Positions 34,745 to 43,717 of a stretch of DNA of 55,352 bases are shown here, piece after piece; position 1 is the stretch's first letter, and each line of letters begins with the position of its first letter. The translations under genes and the position numbers were made by a program. The DNA lies in NCBI RefSeq assembly GCF_015206815.1, contig NZ_JADEXZ010000035.1, forward strand, positions 1-55,352, in the 5' to 3' direction. The notes under the pieces were generated by a model. It saw nothing but the letters and a program-made list of their open reading frames with translations, did not search any database and was not told where the DNA came from. Source of the stretch: Fortiea sp. LEGE XX443 (lineage in GTDB: Bacteria; Cyanobacteriota; Cyanobacteriia; Cyanobacteriales; Nostocaceae).

Positions 34745-34933
34745 TTAGGGGCGGAAACTTCTCTTACGTTGCCTATGCCTAGCAACTTCTTTGCGCTTGT
34801 GCTTTTCTAGCGGCGTTTCAAAATGACGATGCTTCCTCATATCTGGAAAAATTCCCGCTTTGGAAACTTCTCGTTTAAATCGACGTAAGGCAGACTCGAT
34901 GTGTTCATTATCGCCCACTATTACTTGGGTCAT
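34745..34933 (-). CDS. rpsU: 30S ribosomal protein S21
   Basis: A 62-residue very basic protein. [22 protein letters not shown] and [14 protein letters not shown] are the S21 signature. AGGAGA precedes the ATG. It follows rbp on the same strand, the order known from Anabaena, where the two are co-transcribed and respond to cold and to S21 level. Confidence 0.96.
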   Translation of the reverse strand: MTQVIVGDNEHIESALRRFKREVSKAGIFPDMRKHRHFETPLEKHKRKEVARHRQRKRSFRP

Positions 34934-35051
34934 TGTATCTCCTACTCAGTTGACTGACATTAATGCCACAAACAAACAGTGACAATGCAAAAAAAAGACA
35001 AGCTCCTTATCTGAACCTAAAGACCGACTTGTAAAATTTTGGTTTTAAAGC

Positions 35052-35366
35052 TTAATAGCGTCTGCCGCCACCGCCACCACCGCCGTATCCTCCGCGATTA
35101 CCACCACCAAAGGAACCTCTATCTTCTTTGGGTCTAGCTTTATTGACTTTCAAGCCACGTCCCATCCACTCAGCACCGTCTAAAGCCTCAATCGCAGCAG
35201 CTTCTTCAGCTTCTGTACCCATTTCTACAAAAGCAAAGCCGCGCAATTGCCCTGTTTCGCGATCGGTAGGTAGTTTAACTTGCTTTACTGAACCATATTC
35301 TGCAAACACAGCAGTTAAACTATCTTGTGTTACCTCATAAGAGAGGTTGCCTACATACAATGACAT
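35052..35366 (-). CDS. rbp: RRM RNA-binding protein, glycine-rich (cyanobacterial Rbp)
   Basis: A 104-residue protein. One RRM domain spans residues 1-80, with RNP2 LYVGNL and RNP1 RGFAFVEM. A glycine/arginine tail follows (GGGNRGGYGGGGGGGRRY). Proteins of this type bind single-stranded RNA and are induced by cold in Anabaena. It sits upstream of rpsU. The leader (35367-35410) has GGAGAT five bases before the ATG and shares sequence with a second leader at 35852-35899. Confidence 0.95.
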   Translation of the reverse strand: MSLYVGNLSYEVTQDSLTAVFAEYGSVKQVKLPTDRETGQLRGFAFVEMGTEAEEAAAIEALDGAEWMGRGLKVNKARPKEDRGSFGGGNRGGYGGGGGGGRRY

Positions 35367-35410
35367 AGATGATCTCCGAAACCATAAGTGTGCAGAGATT
35401 TAGATTTGGG
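35367..35410 (-). promoter_or_regulatory. 5' leader of rbp
   Basis: On the minus strand the leader reads ATCTAAATCTCTGCAC, then a short variable part, then TTTCGGAGAT and the ATG of rbp. The same blocks in the same order occur at 35852-35899. Conservation outside coding sequence points to a regulatory leader. Known rbp genes of Anabaena are cold-regulated through such leaders. Confidence 0.6.
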
Positions 35411-35620
35411 AGAAATGTCTGTCATCCTAAAAACAAACGCTGCAACCGAATTTAATTCTCATTTCCTATCTTAGCGGATCATTTCGTTTTTAGTTTTCTT
35501 AACCTCAGACAATTATTTTGAAATTATATTCCATCTGCAAGTGAGGATACTGATGGTATTTTTGACTTACGGCACTACCAATCCAATTTCAAAGGCGGTC
35601 AGTTTAAGTGATTCAGTTGT

Positions 35621-35809
35621 TCAATCTTGGATAATCAGAATTTTCTGCTTCAAATAGTGCTGGAGCAAGCGATCGTTCTTGATAAATTGCCGTATTTCAG
35701 TTAGCTGTTCGCTACTAATTTCAGTCACTCCAGGAACAAAACATATTCCTAAAATAGATATGTTAGGTGGGAGATATTTCCCTGTTTGTTTATACTTTAC
35801 TGTTGCCAT
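35621..35809 (-). CDS. Small hypothetical protein downstream of an rbp-type leader
   Basis: A 62-residue protein, MATVKYKQTGKYLPPNISIL, then GICFVPGVTEISSEQLTEI and a lysine/leucine-rich helical end. GGTGAG precedes the ATG. I do not recognise a family. The N-terminal half is beta-like. About 20 bp upstream ends an eight-codon frame (35828-35854) that has its own rbp-like leader, so expression may follow that leader. Confidence 0.55.
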   Translation of the reverse strand: MATVKYKQTGKYLPPNISILGICFVPGVTEISSEQLTEIRQFIKNDRLLQHYLKQKILIIQD

Positions 35810-35827
35810 AAGCTCACCATTTTCTTC

Positions 35828-35899
35828 TCAAGCGAATGAGTAATGTGTTGACATAAGAATCTCCAGAATCAAGTGAGGTGTAGAGATTTAGATTCAAAA
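35828..35899 (-). promoter_or_regulatory. Second rbp-like leader with an eight-codon frame
   Basis: On the minus strand, ATCTAAATCTCTACAC is followed by TTCTGGAGAT, a short TTCTT and an ATG at 35854. The frame then reads MSTHYSFA and stops at 35828. The first two residues match those of Rbp. It looks like a copy of an rbp leader whose coding part has been lost, or an upstream-ORF leader for the 62-residue gene. Confidence 0.55.
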
Positions 35900-36321
35900 G
35901 AGGTGCTAAATGTGGTCAATCACATAGCCTGAAAATAATTCTCTATAGTTCAATCATAACATCATACAGAAAGTAAGCTATGTGTAAATATCTGTTATTT
36001 AATCTCTATAACCTCTGTACAGACTGATTTTCTCTGCAAAATCACTCTCAGTTCATGTGGGCTAAATTTTTCCCGTTGTTCTTTTTTAGGCCGCGCTCAT
36101 AAATATCTTATTTTTTCTTTACTTATTGTTACTAATTTTAACCCATTGAGAATAGTTATCAGCTTAAAACCCCGATTATTTAGACTTTTCGAGGCTTAAC
36201 GAGAAAAGTCTGGTCTTTACTTCGGTTGTAATTGTGTTGATTAATTAATTCTTCAGCAGAAATCATCCACAAACCAGAAAACTGTGCAAATATAAAGAAA
36301 AGCTTAAGAGGTTAGAGACTC
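35900..36321. other. Intergenic region with one hairpin
   Basis: AT-rich DNA between divergent genes. A 9-bp stem, AGACTTTTC / GAAAAGTCT, with a 12-base loop lies at 36182-36211. It is not followed by a T-run. Nothing else stands out. Confidence 0.4.
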
Positions 36322-36558
36322 ATGATCACCACCAAAATGATGCAACAGCTTTGGGCTGTAATCGAGTCGACTAACGTCAGCACGTTACTCCAGTTTGATG
36401 ATGTAGCTCTAGTACAATTGCTCTTCCAGCAACTAAAAGCCAAGCAGGAAATCGATGCACAGGCAGATAGTAGCCTGAATACTTACATAAAGTCGAAACT
36501 ACCTTTAATTAGAGACACTGCTGAAGGACGATTATCCTTCGGGCAAGATAATCATTAA
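36322..36558 (+). CDS. Small conserved hypothetical protein
   Basis: A 78-residue soluble helical protein, MITTKMMQQLWAVIESTNVS, then LLQFDDVALVQLLFQQLKAK. TTAAGAGG lies upstream of the ATG. It looks like a cyanobacterial small protein of unknown role. The next gene starts 22 bp after its stop, so the two probably form an operon. Confidence 0.65.
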   Translation: MITTKMMQQLWAVIESTNVSTLLQFDDVALVQLLFQQLKAKQEIDAQADSSLNTYIKSKLPLIRDTAEGRLSFGQDNH

Positions 36559-36580
36559 GATAAGAATTAACTAATAAAAT

Positions 36581-36844
36581 ATGAATCACTGGCTAAGTAT
36601 TGCCCTTATAGCTTATCTAATTGGAGCGGCAATTGAAGGGTTAAGTACAGTCGGCCAGCTATCTCATTCTTTGCCGGAACTAACCAAAGATAAGCAGTCC
36701 CAGCCATCAGAATCGGCTCATCCATTTCAAGAGAAGTGGCGAGTTTTTCTTGCTATTGCCTCTGTAAGTCTTTGTGGAGCGTGCATTTGGCCTTGCCGCC
36801 TGTTTCACCGTTTAATTAAAGAAAACGTTTCTGAAGACTCTTAG
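36581..36844 (+). CDS. Small membrane protein, unknown
   Basis: An 87-residue protein with two hydrophobic segments (about 3-22, WLSIALIAYLIGAAIEGL; about 53-70, VFLAIASVSLCGACIWPC) joined by a polar S/P/Q-rich loop. No family is recognised. It follows the 78-residue gene closely on the same strand. Confidence 0.6.
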   Translation: MNHWLSIALIAYLIGAAIEGLSTVGQLSHSLPELTKDKQSQPSESAHPFQEKWRVFLAIASVSLCGACIWPCRLFHRLIKENVSEDS

Positions 36845-36979
36845 AGGTGATGTATCTGAAAAAAACTATTTAGCTATTTAGTATGTTGCGATCGCCAAGT
36901 TTATTACCAATGTGCAGAAGATGAAGATTCTTGGGAAGCTAGGGCGATCGCTAGAGATGATAGTTGCAAAACATCGTTG

Positions 36980-37231
36980 TTAGTCAGGCGCAACCAGTTT
37001 CTCTGCAATATGATGGTTCAGTGACCAACGATGATCAACAGTCACAGAGGTAACTTCGCAAATCTCTTCTAATCGTTTTTGTTGGACGGCGGCTTTGCGG
37101 AGAGTAATAATTAGCTGATTTACTTGATGTCGCAAATCGGGATTTTGATTGACTGCTAACAAGGTTTGTCTTTCTAAAAGTTGGAGTAATAGTTCGTAGT
37201 GAATAGGTGACGGTAGAGGAATTTGCTCCAT
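36980..37231 (-). CDS. Small conserved cyanobacterial protein (DUF5340-like)
   Basis: An 83-residue protein, MEQIPLPSPIHYELLLQLLE, then RQTLLAVNQNPDLRHQVNQL and DHRWSLNHHI. The pattern fits a small conserved cyanobacterial family, I believe DUF5340. It is helical and soluble. No function is known to me. Confidence 0.65.
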   Translation of the reverse strand: MEQIPLPSPIHYELLLQLLERQTLLAVNQNPDLRHQVNQLIITLRKAAVQQKRLEEICEVTSVTVDHRWSLNHHIAEKLVAPD

Positions 37232-37396
37232 GTGGCTTAATATTACAGATGTATAATTTGTGTTTTTTTAGAGTTTATCTCTTGCCATGAATTGTTACAC
37301 AAGAAACAAACATTTGGTTGTGACCTGCGTGTAGTTAGAAATTAAGTTTTAGCAAAGAGATGGGTAATTACGGTTGATACTATGTTGTTGTTTGTA

Positions 37397-37438
37397 CAAA
37401 GTAATTTTACTCTGTAATTGCAGAGTAAAATTACTTTG
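37397..37438 (-). terminator. Strong hairpin after trpC
   Basis: A perfect 18-bp stem, CAAAGTAATTTTACTCTG and its complement, with a 6-base loop (TAATTG), begins 3 bp from the trpC stop. There is no long U-run on the minus transcript, but the stem is strong enough to protect or end the message. Confidence 0.75.
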
Positions 37439-37441
37439 CTT

Positions 37442-38332
37442 TTAATAACTTTTGGGCAATATCTGGGCGATCGCTAGTTCTGGATCTGGTTGTTTGACTA
37501 ATGATTCCCCAATCAGCACAGCGGTTGCACCTGCTTGTTCTACTACACTTAAATCATCAGGTGTATGCAGTCCTGATTCGCTGACAACTAAAATATTTCG
37601 TGCTTGTAATTGACTCCCTCTCGCCGCCAATAGTTGACAAGTAGTTTGCAAATCTACGGTGAAGTCTTCCAAATTGCGATTATTAATACCAACTAGAAAT
37701 ACACCATCTAAAGCCAGTACTCGATCAAGTTCCTCTAGGCTGTGGACTTCAATCAAAGCTGCCATCTTTAAGGCTTTAGCAATTTTAATGAAGTACTGTA
37801 AGTCTTGGTCGCTGAGGATAGCTGCAATTAATAAAACTGCATCTGCGCCCTGAATCCTGGCTAAGTACATCTGGTAAGGATAGATAACAAAATCCTTACA
37901 TAACACAGGTAAATCTACGGCAGCACGTACCTTAGCTAGGTTATCAAAACTACCTTGAAAAAATTTGACATCTGTCAACACAGAAATACAACTCGCACCA
38001 CCTTGTTGGTAGGATAGAGCGATCGCTACAGGGTCAAAATCTGCGCGTAAAACTCCCTTGCTGGGAGAAGCTTTTTTAACTTCGGCAATTAACGCTGGTT
38101 TTGTCTTACCTTGTTTGAGGGCGGCGACAAAATCTAGAGTTGGTGGTGCGGAGAGTGCTTGCTTTTGCAATTCTGCTAAAGGCTGCTTTTCCCGCATTTG
38201 CTCAACTTCAAGTTCTTTTTGCCAAACAATTTCTTCCAAGATATTGTTAGGTTCTGCATCTGGCATGGCAACCTGATAACACAATATAGATACAGCGATC
38301 GCTTGGCTAGGTGAACGACGACGGATTTGCAT
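37442..38332 (-). CDS. trpC: Indole-3-glycerol-phosphate synthase
   Basis: The fourth tryptophan-pathway step, closing the indole ring of CdRP. The 296-residue sequence is a TIM barrel with the family marks [62 protein letters not shown] and VVSESGL. The start at ATG 38332 directly adjoins a heptad repeat; a second ATG 22 codons in (MPDAEPNN) is also possible and would give the usual family length. No other trp gene is near, in line with dispersed trp genes in cyanobacteria. Confidence 0.95.
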   Translation of the reverse strand: MQIRRRSPSQAIAVSILCYQVAMPDAEPNNILEEIVWQKELEVEQMREKQPLAELQKQALSAPPTLDFVAALKQGKTKPALIAEVKKASPSKGVLRADFDPVAIALSYQQGGASCISVLTDVKFFQGSFDNLAKVRAAVDLPVLCKDFVIYPYQMYLARIQGADAVLLIAAILSDQDLQYFIKIAKALKMAALIEVHSLEELDRVLALDGVFLVGINNRNLEDFTVDLQTTCQLLAARGSQLQARNILVVSESGLHTPDDLSVVEQAGATAVLIGESLVKQPDPELAIAQILPKSY

Positions 38333-38336
38333 GGAA

Positions 38337-38427
38337 GTATGAAGTGTGAAGTGTGAAGTGTGAAGTCTAAAGGATGAAGTCAGAAATTTATATTTCAGAC
38401 TTCTGACTTCATCCTTCAGACTTTTTT
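38337..38427. repeat. Heptad repeat array and large hairpin between lpdA and trpC
   Basis: Seven heptads (gtatgaa, gtgtgaa x3, gtctaaa, ggatgaa, gtcagaa) run from 38337 to 38385. Bases 38364-38385 pair with 38401-38422, a 22-bp stem with one mismatch, followed by six T. The T-run is on the plus strand, although both flanking genes are on the minus strand. The array lies 4 bp from the trpC ATG. Confidence 0.75.
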
Positions 38428-39853
38428 AGGCTACTGCCCGTTTGTACGCTTCGTCTAGAACTTCCGAGAGGGTTGGGTGGGCGTGAACTAGATGGGCGAG
38501 GGTGTGGACAGATTGACGGTTAGCCAAGGCGGCTGAGGCTTCGTGAATTAAGTCTGAGGCGTGCATACCGAAGATGTGAACGCCTAAAACTTCGCCTGTA
38601 TCTTTGCGATAGACTACCTTAGCCATACCATCGGCTTCGTTTTCTGCCAATGCCTTAGAATTGCCTTTGAAGTAACTTTTACTTGTGCCAACTTCAAAAC
38701 CTTCTGTTTGTCCCAATTCCTTCGCAGCGGTTTCAGTTAAACCGACATAGCTAACTTCTGGGTGAGTGAAGGCAGCGGCGGGAATGCTGCGATAATCCAC
38801 AGTACGCGATCGCCCGACAATATTTTCTACAGCGATAATACCTTGAGCGGAAGCTGCATGAGCCAGCATCATTTTGCCATTGGCATCACCAATCGCCCAA
38901 AGATGAGGTACAACTTCACCCGCACTCAATACGGCCATGTGATCGTCTACGGGGATAAAATTCCGTCTGTCTAATTCCACACCCACAGATTCCAAACCCA
39001 GATTTTTGGTAGCGGGGATGCGCCCTGTCGCTACTAAACAAGCATCTACCTCAATGACTTCTAAATCTTCCTTGGTTTTGAAATCTGCTAACTCAATCAC
39101 CACCGGAGAACCGGGGATAACTCTTTTCGCGTAGATACCGACTTTGGTTTCAATATCGCGGGGGGTAATTAATACCCGTTCAGCGAGTTTAGCAATATCT
39201 CTATCAAAACCTGGCATTAACTGATCTAGGGCTTCAATCATCGTGATTTCGCAGCCCAAAGCCGAGTATACATCAGAAAATTCTAAGCCGATGTAACCGC
39301 TACCAATAATTGCCACCCAGGGCGGCAAAGATTCTAGCTTTACACCTTGATCACTAGTAAACACAGTTTTACCATCAACTTCAATCCCTGGGGGGACGAA
39401 GGGAACTGAACCAGGAGAAAGAATTATATCTTTAGCCGTGATCGTTTTTTCACTGCCATCGCCAGTCACAGTAATTTTTTGTGTACCTGCGATTTTCCCC
39501 CAACCCCGGATGATATCAACACCCAGACGCTTGAGGCTGTTGGTTAAATCGCCTTGAATTTTCGAGACTAAATTACCGGCATGATCCGCGATCGCTTGAC
39601 GATCAAATTCCACATTACCAACTTGAATGCCCAGTGACTTGAGGTGGTGGGCATTGCGTAACTCCCGCACACGTCCAGCTGCTGCTAATAGCGCTTTCGA
39701 TGGAATACAGCCCCTGTTGACACAGGTTCCTCCCATGTCTGCTGCTTCGATAATCGCTGTTTTCAAACCGCAGCTTACCGCGTGTAGGGCAGCGCCATGT
39801 CCGCCTACACCAGCGCCAATAATTACTAAATCGTAATCAAATCCATGACTCAC
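38426..39853 (-). CDS. lpdA: Dihydrolipoamide dehydrogenase (E3)
   Basis: A 475-residue FAD disulfide oxidoreductase that reoxidises lipoyl groups of 2-oxoacid dehydrogenase or glycine cleavage complexes. It has the N-terminal FAD loop [15 protein letters not shown], redox cysteines [16 protein letters not shown], an NAD-binding part [19 protein letters not shown] and the C-terminal [17 protein letters not shown] with the H-x-x-x-x-E pair. The window's lipoate-ligase family gene (10454) would act on partners of this enzyme. Confidence 0.96.
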   Translation of the reverse strand: MSHGFDYDLVIIGAGVGGHGAALHAVSCGLKTAIIEAADMGGTCVNRGCIPSKALLAAAGRVRELRNAHHLKSLGIQVGNVEFDRQAIADHAGNLVSKIQGDLTNSLKRLGVDIIRGWGKIAGTQKITVTGDGSEKTITAKDIILSPGSVPFVPPGIEVDGKTVFTSDQGVKLESLPPWVAIIGSGYIGLEFSDVYSALGCEITMIEALDQLMPGFDRDIAKLAERVLITPRDIETKVGIYAKRVIPGSPVVIELADFKTKEDLEVIEVDACLVATGRIPATKNLGLESVGVELDRRNFIPVDDHMAVLSAGEVVPHLWAIGDANGKMMLAHAASAQGIIAVENIVGRSRTVDYRSIPAAAFTHPEVSYVGLTETAAKELGQTEGFEVGTSKSYFKGNSKALAENEADGMAKVVYRKDTGEVLGVHIFGMHASDLIHEASAALANRQSVHTLAHLVHAHPTLSEVLDEAYKRAVA

Positions 39854-40353
39854 GTTAGTTTCCCCGTGTGCTTCGCCTATTTATTCTCAACTTGAATAGC
39901 AATCCTGACAACCCCTTGAGGGTTGGGAATGGCTAAATCAACTATTATCATTCACGCTAACAGGCGAAGAGGTAATTTTATGGACAATTTTAGTAAATAT
40001 TATTTACTTATTTAATTTTATACTGATATGGCTAATTTTTTCTGAAGGGGGTAATAGCTCATTCAGGTTGTCAAAAACTGCGGGTTTTTACATTTGTCAC
40101 TTTCTTTTGCTTTGATTCACCAAAAAATCTAAATAATTAGTATTGGAAAATACTAGTACACATTGACGGAAGTCCATCTCATGTTTAAGTTAACTTTTTG
40201 TCTTTTGCTTTATTGTACTAGTATCATATTGTTTGCCATTTCCAAACCTGATGGTGATGACTGAGAATTCAAAATCCAAGATCGGCACGAGCCAAAAAGT
40301 CAACCTGGATCTAAAATTCATTTACGCATAGGATTTTCGCACGCGATCGCCCG
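39854..40353. other. 500-bp divergent promoter region
   Basis: Between lpdA and the SWIM gene. It is AT-rich with a GCGATCGC octamer at 40343-40350, 4 bp before the SWIM ATG. No gene, repeat or clear operator was seen. Confidence 0.4.
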
Positions 40354-42129
40354 ATGTCTATTCCCAAAATCAGTGAATTTACCATTCGTCGTTATGCCAA
40401 CGGCAAATCTTACCAACGAGGTGAGGCTTATTATGAGTCTGGTGCTGTAGATACCATCACTCGACGAGGTGATCTATTACAAGCAGAAGTTGATGGCAGT
40501 GAAGCCAGAGCTTATCGTGTTAATCTCAGTTTTGATGGTCATAGCGTCACCTCGGCAAATTGCACCTGTGCCTACAACTTTGATGGATGGTGTAAACACA
40601 TTGTCGCAACTATGCTTGTTTGTGTCCGCCAACCAGAAATTATTGAGCATCGCCCGACTTTGGAACAATTACTAAATCGTCTGGATCATGTACAAACTCA
40701 GCGGTTGGTGCAAGAATTAGTCGCGGAACATCCACAACTGATTGAGACGATTGATCGCCACATCACCTGGATGACAAATCCTGTTCCCCAGGCAAAAAAG
40801 CTCAAAGCTTTGCGCCGCAATACTATTGATCCGAATCCTTTGCGGAGAAAAGTGCGGCAGATTATCCACGATGGTGTGCGCTATTTTGAGGATGGCTGTG
40901 AAGAAGATCCGATCGCTGAAGAATTGCTGAGTTTAGTGCAAACTGCTGTAGATTTGAGCGAACAGGGACAAGGGAATGAGGCGATCGCAGTTTTGGAAGC
41001 GATTACTTCTAGCTGTATCGAAAATTGGTATGAAGTAGCCGAGTATGGTGCTGATTGTGATGAAATTGCCTGGGAACTAAATAATGCTTGGTGTGAAGCC
41101 ATTCTCAATGCTGAACTCACTCCTGAAGAAAAAGTTGATATCCAGGTAAATTTGGAAGTTTGGCAAGATGATTGGGATGTGGATTTTGGTTTAAGTTTAG
41201 AGGCTTTGCGCCAAGGTTGGGATTACCCGCCACTGGTGGAAGTTCTTCAAGGCAAGATTGCCGAAAGGGGAGTGTGGGAAGGTACAATCCCAGACTATGC
41301 CGATGATTTAGCTTTGATTCGGCTGAAAATTCTCGAACGTCAAGAGCGTTATCAAGAATACTTATACCTTGCAGAGGCTGAAGGGCAAACCCGACAATAC
41401 TTAACTATGCTAGGCAGACTCGGTAGGGTAGAGGAAGCCTTAGAAGCTGCCCACACTGAGATGAATTCAATGGAAGAAGCCTTTGCTCTGGGGAAAACCC
41501 TGAAAGAGCAGGGAGCATTGCAACAAGCTTTACATATTGCTCAAATTGGCTTGAAATTATCGGGAAATTGTCAATATGACTTGGGCAATTGGACAAGTGA
41601 TTTAGCCGAAAAGTTGGGAGACAAAACTACAGCTTTACAAGCAAAAAAGATGGCTTTTCAGGCTTATCCTTCTCTAGAGGAATATCAAAATATCAAAGAT
41701 TTGGCTGGGGAAGAATGGGAAACTGTCAAGCCTGATTTGTTAAAAATTGTCCGTGTTTCTAGTGGTTGGGAAACTGGCCCAGTCAAGGTGGATATTTTTT
41801 TACATGAGGGACTGATTGATGAAGCGATCGCGATCGCTAATGAACTTAATATCTATCACTCTGATCTCGTTCATCGTGTTATGGATGCGGCTATTCTCCA
41901 TCGTCCTGAGTGGGTGATTACTCATGCTTGTCGTCATGCTGAAGCAATTATGGATGCAGGTAAGGCAGAATATTATGATGCCGCAGTCGAATGGCTAAAA
42001 AAAGCTCGCGCTGCTTACTTAGCATCTGATAGACAAGCTGATTGGTCAAATTATCACAAAAAATTAATGGAAATCCACGCCCGCAAGCGGAAATTGATGG
42101 GAATGTTGCAGGGACGAGATATGGAATAA
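40354..42129 (+). CDS. SWIM zinc-finger protein with helical repeats
   Basis: A 591-residue protein. Near the N-terminus (about residues 68-82) is a SWIM finger, CTCAYNFDGWCKH (CxCx...CxH), in the setting SVTSANCTCAY. The rest is helical and acidic, with TPR-like pieces (RYQEYLYLAEAEGQTRQYL, GRVEEALEAAHTEM, GALQQALHIAQIGLKL). SWIM proteins bind nucleic acid or protein; some partner with SNF2-type helicases or recombination proteins, but none is next to it here. Function unknown. Confidence 0.88.
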   Translation: MSIPKISEFTIRRYANGKSYQRGEAYYESGAVDTITRRGDLLQAEVDGSEARAYRVNLSFDGHSVTSANCTCAYNFDGWCKHIVATMLVCVRQPEIIEHRPTLEQLLNRLDHVQTQRLVQELVAEHPQLIETIDRHITWMTNPVPQAKKLKALRRNTIDPNPLRRKVRQIIHDGVRYFEDGCEEDPIAEELLSLVQTAVDLSEQGQGNEAIAVLEAITSSCIENWYEVAEYGADCDEIAWELNNAWCEAILNAELTPEEKVDIQVNLEVWQDDWDVDFGLSLEALRQGWDYPPLVEVLQGKIAERGVWEGTIPDYADDLALIRLKILERQERYQEYLYLAEAEGQTRQYLTMLGRLGRVEEALEAAHTEMNSMEEAFALGKTLKEQGALQQALHIAQIGLKLSGNCQYDLGNWTSDLAEKLGDKTTALQAKKMAFQAYPSLEEYQNIKDLAGEEWETVKPDLLKIVRVSSGWETGPVKVDIFLHEGLIDEAIAIANELNIYHSDLVHRVMDAAILHRPEWVITHACRHAEAIMDAGKAEYYDAAVEWLKKARAAYLASDRQADWSNYHKKLMEIHARKRKLMGMLQGRDME

Positions 42130-42444
42130 TAGTCAAAAATCAAAATTAGCAAAGCTGCACCAGAAACTGAAGCTTGTGAGAGAAGTCGCGATCGCTCTGT
42201 CACTTTTCATTCAACCAGTGAAAATAGCGACTCGCACATCATAGATTTTCCTCATTTCAATTAAGTCATTCCATCCCGCTCAATATCCGACGAAATGATT
42301 GGGCAGGAAATAATTATGGAAACGGCATAACGACCCCGTTCACCCGCCGCTAGCAACCTCTCGGACTCACCGACCATATTAATACGGTCGGTGTGCAACG
42401 GGATTGTTCGACTGCGCCGCCGCAAATCGAATAATTGAATAGTT
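42130..42444. other. Spacer with a GC-rich structured segment
   Basis: Bases 42290-42430 are clearly richer in G+C than their surroundings and hold nested complementary arms: CACCGACC (42368-42375) with GGTCGGTG (42386-42393), and outside these CCCGTT (42335-42340) with AACGGG (42397-42402). A 69-codon minus frame covers it (42261-42470) but looks like a by-product. It could be a folded RNA or a repeat remnant. Confidence 0.45.
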
Positions 42445-43179
42445 TCACTTTTGATAACCGTTGCAAGCAAATTTTATATATTTATCTACTATGTCCCAAG
42501 CAATCTTAAATAACTCACCTTTTTCAGCATCACTTATATATTTTGTATCACCATGACGAAAAGAGTTTGCCACTTTTTCCAGTTGCCTAATACTATCTTC
42601 AGAAACAGACAGTTCCGATCGCAAACTTTCCCAAGCTTGCTGCTTACCTCTTTTACTATCATCAGTACGAAAAGACTGCATTAGCGCTTCAATAGCTCGG
42701 TAGATAAAGAAACCCATATCACGAGGTTCTCGAATCGCCTCACGCAAATCTGCAAGACAGAGCCGTAAATAATTACCTCTGCTGTCTTGAAATAAATTGA
42801 AAACTTTTTCAAAATCAACGGATCGGTTTTCATCCGCAAGTACTGGGATGCCGACCCCAAAAATGATTGGTTGATTACCAAGAGAGTCAGCAACTTGAGT
42901 AATCTCCAACTCGTAACCGCAGCCATTAACGTATCCTAAAATATCAAGTTCTACTCTTATTGCATCGTGAACATAATTCCGAAGTGTGAGTAGATCAGCA
43001 ATCTCGTTACTGGCTGTAAAGCGGGCTGTGACTTGAGATAAGGCGATGCTCACAATGAGATTACCATCGATTCCAGTATCAGGTTGGATAAGCCGATAAG
43101 CTATTTGCGATATGGTTACATTTGCTCTTTCAGGCAAAACTTTGCCAAAGAACGTATAAACCGCAAAATTAGAAGCCAT
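42445..43179 (-). CDS. Hypothetical protein with a HEPN-like C-terminal part
   Basis: A 244-residue soluble protein. The N-terminal half is beta-rich (FAVYTFFGKVLPERANVTI, GYELEITQVADSLGNQPII). The C-terminal half is helical and reads FFIYRAIEALMQSF, then LRSELSVSEDSIRQLEKVAN and SFRHGD. This resembles the C-terminal HEPN-like helices of ApeA-type proteins, but the RxxxxH catalytic motif is not clear. The assignment is weak. It stands alone. Confidence 0.6.
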   Translation of the reverse strand: MASNFAVYTFFGKVLPERANVTISQIAYRLIQPDTGIDGNLIVSIALSQVTARFTASNEIADLLTLRNYVHDAIRVELDILGYVNGCGYELEITQVADSLGNQPIIFGVGIPVLADENRSVDFEKVFNLFQDSRGNYLRLCLADLREAIREPRDMGFFIYRAIEALMQSFRTDDSKRGKQQAWESLRSELSVSEDSIRQLEKVANSFRHGDTKYISDAEKGELFKIAWDIVDKYIKFACNGYQK

Positions 43180-43372
43180 ATTTCATGAACTCCTGCTAGG
43201 AGTAGTGTCTGCAAACTGTCCTCTACACTTTAGCGTTACATCCAAGCAGATAGCTTTACTGTACAATCCTATCTGAAGTACAAAGCAGTCGAACTATTTA
43301 TTATGCCGAAGCTTTCCATATATCAGCCTAAGCGATTCTGGTAGGGAAAGGATTACGGGCGTTTTAATCATA

Positions 43373-43480
43373 ATATCAAGAATTTTTCCGGATATCGTCA
43401 ATATCCAGCTATTATACAGAATTTTTCCGTATAACTACCTCATTTGGAGTGGATATCAGGAACTTTTCTGGATACTGTCC
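43373..43480. repeat. Three degenerate ~40-bp repeats
   Basis: The unit (atatcaagaatttttccgg, then atatcgtc) occurs at about 43373-43399, 43414-43438 and 43453-43480, with starts 41 and 39 bp apart. The copies differ at several bases. The last two overlap the 3' part of a ParB-like gene remnant. Confidence 0.55.
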
Positions 43481-43717
43481 AATAAAGCATAATATTTTGT
43501 CCACAATATCTTGAGCAATACGACCGGATGGAATTTTACCACCAGCAAGCTTTACTGCCTGTTGCCAAGCAAGACGTTGTTGTTCTGGTTCTAAGGAAAC
43601 CAAGGGTCTAGCTTGGCGATCGCTTGTTGGTAAGATTTGGGAACCATTGGTTCCCCTTTGGCATTTTATAATGAGATATGGACAATAAATTTTCATGAGG
43701 TCAAAAATATGACACAC
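43412..43717 (-). pseudogene. Remnant of a ParB-like gene
   Basis: The minus-strand frame contains LPTSDRQARPLVSLEPEQQ, then RLAWQQAVKLAGGKIPSGRI and AQDIVDKI. This is the hinge region of ParB/KorB-like proteins found in Nostoc and phages, which are normally several hundred residues long. Here it is about 50 residues, and the rest of the frame is made of the degenerate repeats (PEKFLISTPNEV). Its 5' end overlaps the plus-strand operon start. I take it as a decayed fragment. Confidence 0.45.

Noticed and set aside
42290-42430. Group II intron or riboswitch call
   Set aside because: The nested stems are suggestive, but I could not find a domain V-like hairpin or any known riboswitch core, and no reverse transcriptase is near.
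42261-42470. 69-codon minus-strand frame
   Set aside because: It lies over a structured GC-rich block and overlaps the end of the 244-residue gene; no Shine-Dalgarno or recognisable domain.
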